This document shows positions 43,966-54,607 of a stretch of DNA of 64,000 nucleotides, in pieces; position 1 is the stretch's first letter; each line of letters starts with the position of its first letter. The position numbers and the translations under genes were made by a program. The notes beneath the pieces were generated by a model, which saw only the letters and a program-made list of their open reading frames with translations, did not search any database and was not told the origin of the DNA. Origin of the DNA: Areca catechu (lineage: Eukaryota; Streptophyta; Magnoliopsida; Arecales; Arecaceae); NCBI GenBank assembly GCA_021397845.1, contig CM038052.1, positions 41,276,449-41,340,448 of the forward strand, read 5' to 3'.

Positions 43966-45306
43966 TGGACGGTTATCAATGGCAGGGACCGGGGGAAGGG
44001 CTACGAGTGGCTATCCCTCCGCTGGGGCTTCGTTCCTCACAAACTTCCTAAGATAGCCCCTCTTAATCAGCTCCTCAATCTCTCGCTTTAGATTGCGGCA
44101 CTCCTCCATGTCATGGCCGTGCTTGCGGTGAAATTGATAATATTTTGTCTTGTCATGGATGCTCCTCGGGTTCTAAGGAGGAGGTCGGCGGAGGTAGTGC
44201 TCACCCTCAATCTCCATGAGGATCTTTGTCCTGGGAGCGAGGAGAGGGGTGAAATTTCTTTCCAGGACAGCAGAGCTCTTCGGCTTTGGGCCTAGACAAA
44301 GATCTGTAGGTGGTCCAGGTCTCCGGGTCCCGGAGGCATCCCTCGGGGCAGGCTTCTTTAAGGGCTTCCCGTCCAGCTCTCACATGGTGCGATCGGCCTC
44401 CTTCACTCGGATGTACTTGTGGACGCGGAGGAGGAGTTCGGAGTACGTCCTGGGGGGCTTCTTATCCAGGGAATAGGTCAGGCGGGAGGTCTTGAGCCCG
44501 TGCTTCAATGCTAGCATGGGGATAGGCTCGTCCAGACTGTAGATTTCCATGGCAGTGGTCTTGAAGCGGGTAATGTAATCCCGCAGTAGCTCCTGGTCCT
44601 ACTGGCAGATAGAGAAGATGCTATCCACCTCTCTTGGCACCTTCTGACAAGCATCGAAGTGTGCCACAAACTTTCCTTCCAGTTGATGGAAAGAGCTGAT
44701 AGATTCCGGCTTGAGATGGGTAAACCAAACTCGAGCGGCCCTCCGGAGGGTGGCTGGGAAGGAAATGCATAAGAGAGCGTCCTTGGCCCCCTAGACCCTC
44801 ATGAGAGCCTTGTAGCTCATTAAATGGTCCAAGGGGTCGGTGGTCCCATCGTAGGGATCCACCTGAGGCATGCGGAACCGACCCGGGATCGGTTCCTCTT
44901 GGATTTCGTGGGAGAAGGGTGGTCGGGCATCGTAGCCTGCCGAACCAGTTGGGGAGCTCTGCATGTCGGCAAAGCGGTGGGCGAACTCCGCCAGCTTATG
45001 CTCATGCTCTTCCAGGTGCCTCTCGACCTGGCGCCTGATGGCCTCATCGATGGAATCTTCCACCGAAGCCGCTGGAGAAGGGGGTGCCGATCGATCTCGG
45101 CGGGGGGCCTTGCCCCGATGTTGCCTGCTGCACCACGCTGTCTCGGCATCATTGGCCGGGGATCGACTCTCGTGATCTGCCGAACCAGAGTAGTTCCTCT
45201 TTGCGGGAGTCTGGTGTCTCCCGCGGGGGTTGGAGACTGCCCGCGGATGAGAGGGCCTGCCTTGGATGGAGCGCAGGCTTCCGCGGGGCCCCGCGGCCCG
45301 AGCCAC
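43966..45306 (-). pseudogene. gag of Tat element B
   Basis: The open frame 45306-44791 starts MARAAGPRGSLRSIQG, is basic and Pro/Ser-rich, has an amphipathic EAIRRQVERHLEEHEHKLAEF helix, and leads into the capsid-like retrotrans_gag domain at RFRMPQVDPYDGTTDPLDHL. After a TAG at about 44790 the domain continues with CISFPATLRRAARVWF, SISSFHQLEGKFVAHFDACQ and the final helix YSELLLRVHKYIRVKEAD. Further stops lie near 44600, 44390 and 44290. The tail towards the protease is badly degraded, and no zinc knuckle is seen. Confidence 0.75.
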
Positions 45307-45601
45307 GGGGGTCCCTGGCTGAAGCTAAGTGGCCAGGGAGCGCTGCTGATGCTGCAGTTGCCCTACTGCTGTGGTCAGGGTTTGCAGCTGCTGGATGACA
45401 GCTGCAAAAGGTCCGTCCACCATGGATGGCTGAGGAGGAGGAGGTGGACCAGGAAGTTCCCTCTTTGGGCTACGCGGTCCTTGGGGGGAAGGAACTTCCC
45501 CCACTCGGCTGGTGGATGCTTCGCGTCCGCGCGTCACCACCATTGTCGGAGCGGGCTTTCGCTTGCGGAGAGCTCGCTCGCACTGGGGTTACTGTCCTGC
45601 C

Positions 45602-45620
45602 CCCCTACCTGGCGCGCCAA
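45602..45620 (-). other. Primer binding site of B
   Basis: The minus strand reads TTGGCGCGCCAGGTAGGGG two bases after the LTR end CGGCAACA. This type of site is common in plant gypsy elements of this group and differs from the TGGTATCAGAGC type of the copia elements here. Confidence 0.8.
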
Positions 45621-45622
45621 TC

Positions 45623-47926
45623 TGTTGCCGATCTCACTACGGTGGCCTATAGCTCCTGAGCTAGCACCAGTCTCGGACCGTCTCACCTCGAGATCTCCAA
45701 GCTTCTGGACCTGCAAAACAGAGTCAGTGGCCCTGGCCGGGGGTTCTAGCGGGGGCGCTCCAACGATCAAGTCAGAGAGTGGCGAGATGGAACAGATCCC
45801 CTAAGACAGGTCCCCGAAGGACTCTCGTGCTTAGAGGAGATGTTAATGAAAGAAGTGTGGAGGAGAGTGGAGTCGATGATCAGTTCCCTGTGCTGAGTTC
45901 ACTGAGCTCACGCCTGAGGACTTCCTGAGGACTCCCAAGATCGTTCTCTTGGTGGGTTTCTCCTCCTTTTTCTCGCTTGCCTCCTGTCCATTTTTACCGC
46001 CCCTTTTATATCGTCGCATTGCCTCCAGTCTCCCTCCTCCCCCGGGGGGGCTCTCTCCCACTTCTCGTCTTTCTCCCCCCTCCTTTCCTCTTCGAGCCTG
46101 GAAACTCAGTGATCGAACCACCTCGCCCATCGTGTGTCACGAGGAAAGAGGGGAGGATACTGGCAAGGCCTTGGGCTGAGTGCAGGAGCTCTCTTTTCAA
46201 GGCATTGACGATGAACGCCCAGCCATTTTGGGCTCCTGCCCGCAAGGATTCCACTTCTCGATTGCGGGGCCCATTCGACTGGTATAAACAAGGTTTCTTG
46301 TGTCACTGCAGACCGTACTGGTGCCCCTTACAGGGTGCGACGCGCGCTACCCGAGTGGCGATCTTGAAACCCGCGCCTCCACTTTCCCGAGGCTTCGCTG
46401 AGTGGGGCTGACCTCGGCCAAGGTGGACATGTCTCCGGGTGCCACCTGGGGAGAGATCAAGGGGCCGCCAGCTTCGGCCGAGGTGGACCCCTCCTGGGTG
46501 GACACCTGGCGGAGCGGCAAAGAGGTGCTCGACTTCGGTCGAGGTAGACCCGTCTCTAGGTGCCACCTGGCGAAGGAGCAGGAGGGCCCAGCTCGACCTT
46601 GGTGGACCCATCTCCGGGTGCCACCTGGCGAGGGAGTAAGGGGCCGCGAGCTTCAGCCGAGGTGGAACCCTCCTGGGTGGACACCTGGCGGAGCGTCAGA
46701 GAGGTGCTCGACTTCGGCCGAGGTGGACCCATCTCCGGGTGCCACCTGGCGAAGGAGCAGGAGGGCCTAGCTCGACCTCGACGGAGGTGGACCCATCTCC
46801 GGGTGCCACCTGGCGAGGGAGCAGGAGGGCCCAGCTCTACCTCGGCAGATGTGGACCCGTCTCTGGGTGCCACCTAGCGAGGGAGCAGGAGGGCCCATAT
46901 CTACCTTGGCAGATGTGGACCCCTCCTGGATGGGCCGCGAGCTTCGGTCGAGGTGGACCCCTCCTGGATGGACACCTGGCAGAGCGGCAAAGAGGTGCTC
47001 GACTTCAGCCGAGGTGGACTCGTTTCCGGGTGCCACCTGGCGAAGGAGCAGGAGGGCCCAGCTCGACCTCGGCGAAGGTGGACCCGTCTCCGGGTGCCAC
47101 CTGGTGAGGAAGCAAGGGGCTGCGAGCTTCGACCGAGGTGGACCCCTCCTAGGTGGACACCTGGAGGAGCGGCAGAGAGGTGCTCGACTTTGGTCGAGGT
47201 GGACCCGTCTCCGGGTGCCACCTGGCGAAGGAGCAGGAGGGCCCAGCTCGACCTCGACGGAGGTGGACCCGTCTCCGGGTGCCACCTGGCGAGGGAGCAT
47301 GGGGCAGCCAGCTTCGGCCGAGGTGGACCCCTCCTGGGTGGACACCTGGTGGAGCGGCAGAGAGGTGCTCGACTTCGATCGAGGTGGACCCATCTCCGGG
47401 TGCCACCTGGCGAAGGAGCGGGAGGGCCTAGCTCGACCTTAGTGTAGGTGGACCCGTCTTCGGGTGCCACCTGGCGAGGGAGCTGGAGGGCCCTGCTCGA
47501 CCTCGGTGGAGGTGGACCCGTCTCCGGGTGCCACCTGGCGAGGGTGCAAGGGGCCACGAGCTTCGGCCGAGGTGGACCCCTCCTGGGTGGACACCTGGCG
47601 GAGTGGCAGAGAGGTACTCGACTTCGGCCGAGGTGGACCCGTCTTCGGGTGCCACCTGGCAAAGGAGCGGGATGGCCTAGCTTGACCTCGACAGAGGTGG
47701 ACCCGTCTCCTGGTGCCACCTGGTGAGGGAGCAAGGGGCCGCCAGCTTCGGCCGAGGTGGACCTCTCCTGGGTGGACACCTGGCAGAGCAGCAGAGAGGC
47801 AGAGAGGTGCTCGACTTCGGTCGAGGTGGTCCCGTCTCCGGGTGGCACCTGGCGAAGGAGCGGGAGGGCCCAGCTCAACCTCGGTGGAGGTGGACCCATC
47901 TCCGGGTGCCACCTGGCGAGGGAGCA
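45623..47926 (-). repeat. 5' LTR of Tat element B, truncated at its outer end
   Basis: Matches 33825-36020 throughout, including a TATA box at about 46002-46011 (minus strand). The array runs to 47926, where the sequence changes to that of the D gag. The outermost part of U3 (about 100 bases, including the TGATATGG start) is missing, and no target duplication follows. Confidence 0.8.
46410..47926. repeat. Higher-order tandem array in the 5' LTR of B
   Basis: The same three monomer types as 34620-36020, about 25 monomers, in the same T1-T2-T3 register, but with different doublings (for example extra T3 units at 46805-46920 and 47445-47540). It ends abruptly in mid-unit at 47926. Confidence 0.85.
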
Positions 47927-49486
47927 TGTTATACTTGAAGATGCAGGTATAAAAAAGTTTTTCAAATACTTTTCTTGTCTTTGGGGTCTATAACTTAATC
48001 CTGCTTTGTTAAAAATAGCTCTTTAATTGTTTAAAAGAAGATTTAATTTTTCTGAGCTATAGGTGAACTTTTCAACAAAAGGTTTTATTTTCTCAAGCTC
48101 ATTTTTATAATTTTTGTTTTCTAATTTTAAATCCTTGTTTTTCTTCAAAAGATCACCATTTGAAATGATAGTTTTAGGTCTTTTCAAAATATCATTTTCC
48201 ATAGTTAAATCCTTATTTTTCTTTTCTAAAACATCAAGTTTAGTTTTCAATTCACTAACTTCATTTAAAAGAGAATTATTTTCATGAGAAAAACTATTTG
48301 CATACTTTCTCAATTTTCTATTTTTAGATAAAATTAGTTTGTAATCATGCATTAACTCATCAAAAGTATTTTTTAATTCATCAAAGGTAAAATCTATTTC
48401 AGTATCAGAAATTACCTCTTCCTATTCTTGTTGTTCCATGAAACATAGATTTGCAATTTTAGCTTATTCTTCTTCTGGAGTCTTCACTATCACTCTAGGT
48501 TGCCATCATAGCTTTCTTCCCAAGCTTCTTCCTTGACTTCTTTAGGAGAGGGCAGTCAAATTTATACTGTCCAGGCTTCTTGCACTCGAAGAATGTAGGT
48601 ATCTCCTTCTCCTTTTCTTTTTCTTTCTCTTTTTCTTTTCCTTCTCTTTAGTTGATTGGAACTTTTTCTTATAAGGGAATTTCCTTCTTTTCATGAACCT
48701 TCTGAATTTTCTTGCTAGGAGTGCTTCTTCACTCTCTTCTCCTTCTTTAGATTCATCATTTGAGGATTCTTCTTGAACAGTAGACTTGAAGGCTATCCCC
48801 TTTTTCTTCTTGTCCATATCCATAGACTTTTGCTTTAACTTCAACTCATAAGTCATGAGCGATCCCACCAATTGCTCCATTGATAGCTTGTCAACATCTT
48901 TAGCTTCTTGAATGGCAGTCACCTTCGGATCCTATGAAGTTAGAAGTGATCTAAGAATTTTGTTGATAAGATCAGCATTAGACATTATTTTTTCTAAACT
49001 TCTCATTCCATTTACAATATTTGTGAATCTAGTGTATATGTCAGTGATAGACTCATTTGGTTCCATTCAAAATATTTCATAAGCATACACTAACATGTTC
49101 ACTTTTGTGTTTTTCACTTGATCGGTACCCTCATGGATAACTTCAAGTGTGTCCCATATTTTCTTGGCAGATGTGCATGTATAAATCCTATTGAACTCAC
49201 TAGGATCTAATGTACAATAGAGGAGATTCATTGCTTTCGCATTGATCTCGGATTGTTTAATGTCATTTTCATCCCAATCCTCTTCGAGCTTTGGGATGGA
49301 AACACCATTCACAATAATCGAAGGAACATGAGGACCCTTATCAACAACCTTCCATAAATTTTAATTAATATAGTGCATGTATATTCTCATTCTAGTTTTT
49401 CAATAAGTATAATTTGTTCCATTGAAATATGGAGGTCTATTTGAGGCTTGTCCCTCAACTACATTACTATCAATAAGGGTTGCCAT
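47927..49486 (-). pseudogene. gag of SIRE-type copia D, truncated
   Basis: Starts on the minus strand at 49486 with MATLIDSNVVEGQASNRPP. The capsid-like part includes FNGTNYTY, EINAKAMNLLYCTLDPSEFN, WDTLEVIHEGTDQVKNTKV and VTAIQEAKDVDKLSMEQLVG, as in UBN2-type copia gags. A long coiled coil follows (48352-48023: SHENNSLLNEVSELKTKLDV). Stops are present, for example after YEIF. The frame then reads KYLKNFFIPASSSI and runs into the array of B at 47926; the zinc knuckle and everything downstream are deleted. Element E has the homologous gag. Confidence 0.8.
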
Positions 49487-49528
49487 AGATCTTTACTTAA
49501 GGCAGTTAGACCTATCAACTGAGAACAG

Positions 49529-49541
49529 GGCACTGATACCA
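49529..49541 (-). other. Primer binding site of D
   Basis: The minus strand reads TGGTATCAGTGCC two bases after the LTR end GGGCAACA; one base differs from the usual initiator-Met site. Confidence 0.8.
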
Positions 49542-49543
49542 CT

Positions 49544-51084
49544 TGTTGCCCAGTAAGCAACCCAAGAGAGGGGGTGAATTGGGTCTCTAAAAATTTAAAT
49601 GCAAGTATAAGAACCAATCTAATAATCAAACTAAATACTATAAATGTAAGTGCAAATTGCTTTTAATAAGTATGCAATAGAAATATAAAAGCAATAAAAG
49701 AAGAGCAAATGAAAGAGACAAGCAATCACAAACACAAACCAAATATAGTGGTTCGGTGCTATCCAATGCACCTATATCCACTCCCCAAGGCCCACTTGGG
49801 AATTCACTACAATCTTAACAAATTACAGCCGATTAGTTTTCCAAGCTCACTAATCAAAACTTGACTTGTTTTTACAAGGCTTACAAGTCAAAACCTCACT
49901 TGGTTTTCCAGGCTAACCAAGAACCTAATTGATTTTAAGGCTCACCAATAACCTCCCTTGGTTTTGCAGGCTAACCAAGAACCTAATTAGATTTCAAGGA
50001 TCACCAATAACCTCCTTGGTTTTTTAATAGGCTAACCAAAAACCTTTACAACAAAAAATAAGTTTGAAGTAAAGAAACAATGAAAGCTTTCTAATAAAAG
50101 CGGATACCTCTTTGAAGCTTTGTTATAGTGCTGCCTTCAACTTAATGAAGACTCTTTTTAATGCTCAAGATGGTTGATCTTGAATGCTCTTAAAGGCTAA
50201 TGCTTGGAGACTTCTTTTTGCTTGAAGGTGGTTGAACTCAATGAATAGGAGTGAATGCACTTCTTTTCTTTTCTCTTGTTTATCCTCTTTTCATTCTCTT
50301 GTGTTTAGATTTAATTTGAAATACTAAAATACCTTTCCAAGGCCTTGAACTCGGTTTATAGCTGTTAAACATGAAAAACTAGCCATTAGGAGCCAAGAGG
50401 AGCGAGTTCTGTGTTTGAAAAACTAGTCGTTACTATTCCCAGAACTCCAAGTGTCAATACTTCAAACCGTGAGTTGATATTTAGGGTCGACACTTGCACT
50501 CCATGAGTCGACACCTAGTTCAAATATCTTCAATGAAGCTTTCTGGAATTCTTAGGTAAGTCAACACTTCCACTGGTGAGTTGATACTTGACATCCATGT
50601 GTCGACACTTCAGGCAAGTCTTCAACTTCAGCAAGTTCTGTAACACAAAAATCTTAAGCGATGTACTGATCCATGTATCGACACTTTGAGTCGACACCTG
50701 ACATCCATGTGTTGACACTTTAGCCATGCCATCTGAAACTCTGTTCGTGTACCGTTTGAGTCGACACTTAAGGTCCATGTGTTAACACTTGAGTTGTAAG
50801 TGTCAACACTTTGAGTCAATACTTCATTGAGATTTTCATAAAAATAGCTAAACTTCTACTGAAACAAATTTGTGTTGAACTCATTTGTCCTTTCAAGCAT
50901 TCTTCAATTACCAAAGTCCTCTTTGAGCAGATCTTTCATCCATAGTTGGGTCTTTTCAATCAATCAATTTTTTGTTAAGTTAATGAGCATCTTTTTCTAT
51001 AAAAACATACTTCAAAGAAATAGTTAGTGCTCAACTTATACTTAAGTATTTTGCTTATCATCAAAATCGATAACGGAGTCAACA
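49544..51084 (-). repeat. 5' LTR of SIRE-type copia D
   Basis: 1541 bp, partner of 25551-27092, with the same palindrome-rich block at 50450-50830. It lies between the primer binding site and the right target duplication. Confidence 0.9.
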
Positions 51085-51089
51085 CTTGT
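51085..51089. repeat. Right target site duplication of element D
   Basis: CTTGT, identical to 25546-25550. The antisense gene of C resumes directly after it. Confidence 0.9.
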
Positions 51090-51102
51090 ACTTAGTGCTC
51101 CA

Positions 51103-52833
51103 ATGGCTTCTCCCGGTAGCCATCGCCATCTTTCTAAGAAACCTTCTAAGACCACTGGACCATCCTTGCTCGACCTCCTCCCTTAGATAGTGAGAAGGAG
51201 GATGCCTCCTTTAGAGTTCGATGGGGTCCCCGGTGGGCGGTGGACCCCAATGTCCTTGCTATGCCTCCTCCACCATCTTCTGCTTGCCAAGACCTAGCGG
51301 GTCCATCGAGCATTGCCTTGATGATGACCAGGGAGAATACCTTGCACCTCCAAAAGGTTTATGGGATCCCTGAGTACATTCAGATCTCAGCCCCAAACAT
51401 AGAGGATCGGGTCACCTCCAGTGGGTCAGGCAGAGTCGCCCTCAATGAGGACTTCTTCCTTGTCGATTTCTAGCTGCCTCTTCATCCCTTCATCTCTTCC
51501 TTCTTGGATCATTATAGATTGGTCCCTGTTCAATTGACCCCTAATGCCATTAGGATGATCTGCTCCTTTATAATCCTGTGTCATGTTCATGGCATGCTAG
51601 CACACTTTTCTTTATTTAGGGCTCTCTTTACCTTGAAATGCCACCCCATAGAGAGGGGCTAGTGGTCCATTGCCCCCGACCTGGGGGCCTTTGATTCGAT
51701 CTTCTTTCCTCCATCAAAGGGTGGAAATCTCGGTTCCTCTTTGCCTACCTCGAAGGTGTCAACTAGGTTTGGAGCGATCCGGACTAGTCTCCCAACCATG
51801 ATGCATCGATGGAGCTAGCTGATCAAGAGGTGTACAACAAGCTCATCACCTCAGAGATGCCCTATGAACGAGACCTTCTCTTGGAGTAGAATCTATTCAA
51901 TGCTGGCATCAGCCCCATTTAGTCCTTAGGTAAGGACTGCAGTTTGTCTTCCTTCATGCCATCTAGTAATTAACCAATTTTTTACGATTAGTGCAAGCAT
52001 GAAATTTTATTATGGACCGGATCCACCAGATGTCCCAAAAATAGGAATCGATCAGAGGGCCCCATAAGGGGTAGGAGAAGAGGCCCCGCAGGGAGCCAGA
52101 AAAGAGGCCCCATGGGGAGCCAAAGAAGAGGCCCCATGGGGAACCAGAAAGAAGGTCCCGCGAGGAGCCATCGGGGTGAGTCAAAGATGCAGGGAGAGGA
52201 GAGGTCCCTATGCTGGTGGCACGGTTAACCGCGGACGTGGCCCCATTGGCCAACAAGGCCCCTGCACCAAGATAAGGGCTGCATGACCTCTCGCTACCAT
52301 CATTGAGGTCATGTCGGTGCCACCATCTCCCGAGGTAGGCACCAGTACAGGGCTTGAGGGTATGGTTGCACCCCCCGCAGTGCCTCCGGTAGCAATAGAG
52401 ACTCGGGCACCAAATTCAGCATTCGATAGGCTGTTGACCTTTTCCGCACCTCCACCAGGGGTCCCCAGGGCTACCACCATGATCTCGCCCAACACGGTAG
52501 TGATACTTGATGCGGGGCTCGCGGAGAAGCTGCTGCTTCATCTTACAGCCCCTGTTGCTACGGGGAGACTATCGGTGAGATTCTCCTACAAGTGCTCATG
52601 GTAAGTACCCTGTTGCCAGGTTGAGCTTCGAGTCTGGGGAGCAGTGGAACTCCATGCTAAACTTCTCTTTGGTTTTGATTATAGGTGGCTCAGGATGTCC
52701 TCCTGGTGAAAGACTCCTACCAGGCATTGGGCAAGCGGGACGTAAATTTCCATGCCAAGCTCGAGGTCACAGAGGCTAAGTCCCGAGCTCTGGCTGACCT
52801 GATGCCTGACTTGGAGGCACGGGTGAAGTCACT
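51103..52833 (+). pseudogene. Antisense intron-containing gene of Tat element C, cut by E
   Basis: Third copy of the gene seen in A1 and B. The start MASPGSHRHLSKKPSKTTG is followed by a stop near 51186; the frame from 51240 has DLAGPSSIALMMTRENTLHL, EDRVTSSGSGRVALNEDFF, then LPLHPFISSFLDHYRLVP and HVHGMLAHFSLFRALF. Intron 1 is about 51930-51997 (donor GTAAGG), and intron 2 is 52601-52684 with intact GTAAGT donor and TATAG acceptor. Exon 3 begins AQDVLLVKDSYQAL and has KLEVTEAKSRALADL before the LTR of E at 52834. A TAG at about 51887 sits at the same codon as the TAG at 37433 in B (A1 has CAG). The promoter region lies at 24891-25545, separated by D. Confidence 0.75.
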
Positions 52834-54562
52834 TGTTGACCCTATAAGTGATTTTGATGATAACCAAACATTGGTGCATGCATTTGTTTTACTAACAACT
52901 CTTTAAGTGGTTTACAAGTTTTTATGGGATGAATTCGTTGTTTAAATTTCAACTCCTACATTTTCATTACTTGCTTTGAGTTGTGTTGTAATCAAATTTT
53001 GTAAAGAAGAACCCAAAGAAAATGGTAAAGAAAGATCTTAAAATTGGGTTACTTCTAAGTGTGTTTCAAGCTTTTAGTTTCTTAGAAACCTATTGAAATT
53101 GAAGACCTCTTGAAGCTTGAAGACAAGCTGGATGAATTCTAGAGAAAGACTAAGAAATTCGCTGATACATTCATCCAAGCCGACTCGAGGGAGAAGAGAG
53201 CCAACTCTAGCACATGGCATGCATGAGACTTATGGCACGCAGATATTCAAGCCGACTCTAAGGAACCCAAGTTGACTCATCTAGAGTGCTGTTTCTTGAA
53301 TCAGACAAACGAGCTGACCCGAAGGAACTCCGAGTTGACTCTATCACATGGTCAGATATCCAAGCTGACTCTTCAGAAGATCAAGCCGACTCCTCCAGAG
53401 TCCAAAAAATTGGTTCTGAGCTGAATAGCCATCCGAGTCAACTAGAATACAAGTTAGCTAACTCGTCCAGAATGACACCTTAAAGGCCTGAGGATCCGAG
53501 CCGACTTGAATCAAGGCGAGCCGACTCTTAAAGAGTGAAGAATCAAGACACAGTGCAAGTGAGTCGACTGGATTGAAGAGAATCAACTCAACCAGAACTC
53601 CTCTAAAGATCTGAGTCGACTCGAGTGATCCGAGTCGACTCGAAGGTCAATTTCAGACTTGCAACGGCTAGTTCCAGAACTCAAAACTTGAACCCAAAAA
53701 GTGCTCCAACGGTTAAATGTCATATCCCAACAGTCTACAATGACTTAAACTACCTTGGGATGATGGAAGGCCATATATTTGAGGGATTTGAACTTTTTTG
53801 AAGTAAGTGTTAGAGAGTTCCTCAAAGATTTAATGCTTTATTGAATATCCAACCTACCAACAAGGAAGAGAGCACTAAAAGCATTCAAGACAGCCTTCAA
53901 GTCTTCACCAACTCATATATGAAGCTTGAAGTACTTAGTAAAGAAGCAAAAGAAGCCATTAAAGTGCATTCAAGTGGGCTTCTCTCGAGCTGCATCGGCA
54001 ACCACTCGATAAAATCTAGTTTGTCACTTTATTGCATTTATTTTCAATTCATTCTTAATTTTCTCGGGTTATTGGTGAGCTTGGTTGAAAAATGAAATAT
54101 GTTCTTGGTGATCCTTAGCTAAAAACCAAGTGTTGGGTTCTTGGTGATCCTAATAAAATCAAGTTAGGTTCTTGGTGATCCTGTGTTAAAACCAGGTTGG
54201 GTTTCTTTGGTGCTCCCATTCTAAAATCAAAGGGTGTAGGGTTTCTTTGGTGATCCCAGTAAAAATCAAAGTGCAGAGATTTTAGATTGTGATCCTGTAA
54301 AATAATCCTACTGTATTTGGGTGTGAATATAGTGGAAATCCCAAGTGGTAATCTTGGATTGTGGACAAATGAGCTAGGTTGCTCTGAACCACTATAATTT
54401 TTATGTGTTTGTGTTGTGCTTCTCTGATCTTATTTACCTCCTGCAGTTAATTACTTTGTCACAGCACCTAACACTCTAAAAGGGATTTTTAAAAGTACAT
54501 TATCTGCTTCAATTTTTTAAATTTCCAATTCACCCCCTCTTGGGAAAGCTACCTGGGCAACA
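52834..54562 (+). repeat. 5' LTR of SIRE-type copia E
   Basis: 1729 bp from TGTTGACCCTATAAGTG to GGGCAACA, next to a primer binding site. Between 53160 and 53650 it holds many GAGTCGACTC-like palindromes. TCACT at 52829-52833 is the presumed target duplication. The 3' LTR is not in the window. Confidence 0.8.
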
Positions 54563-54564
54563 AC

Positions 54565-54575
54565 TGGTATCAGAG
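54565..54575 (+). other. Primer binding site of E
   Basis: TGGTATCAGAG two bases after the LTR end. Confidence 0.8.
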
Positions 54576-54607
54576 TAGTGTCTCTGAATACATAAGAGTA
54601 AAGATTG

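Larger units (their letters stand above)
33825..47926 (-). mobile_element. Tat-lineage Ty3/gypsy element B with antisense gene
   Basis: In minus-strand order: 5' LTR (truncated at its outer end), primer binding site, gag, protease, RT, RNase H, second RNase H, integrase, 121-bp array, antisense gene, polypurine tract and 3' LTR. Two RNase H domains and an antisense gene between pol and the 3' LTR are features of the Tat lineage (maize Grande is a known case with an antisense gene there). Several stops occur in gag, RT and integrase, and the two LTRs differ at about one base in ten in the first 130 bases compared. Confidence 0.85.
25551..51084 (-). mobile_element. SIRE-type copia element D, interrupted by F and B
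   Basis: A complete frame of two LTRs, target duplications, primer binding site, gag at the right, RT/RNase H at the left and an extra ORF between pol and the 3' LTR. The extra ORF and long coiled-coil gag are typical of the SIRE/Maximus lineage. The centre (31780-47926) is occupied by chromovirus F and Tat element B. The gag zinc knuckle, protease, integrase and N-terminal RT of D are missing, removed by the deletion that joined B to the gag of D near 47927. Confidence 0.85.

Noticed and set aside
46560..47965. Open frames up to 354 codons in the second B array
   Set aside because: Same array in the other LTR; the longest one also crosses the deletion junction into the D gag.
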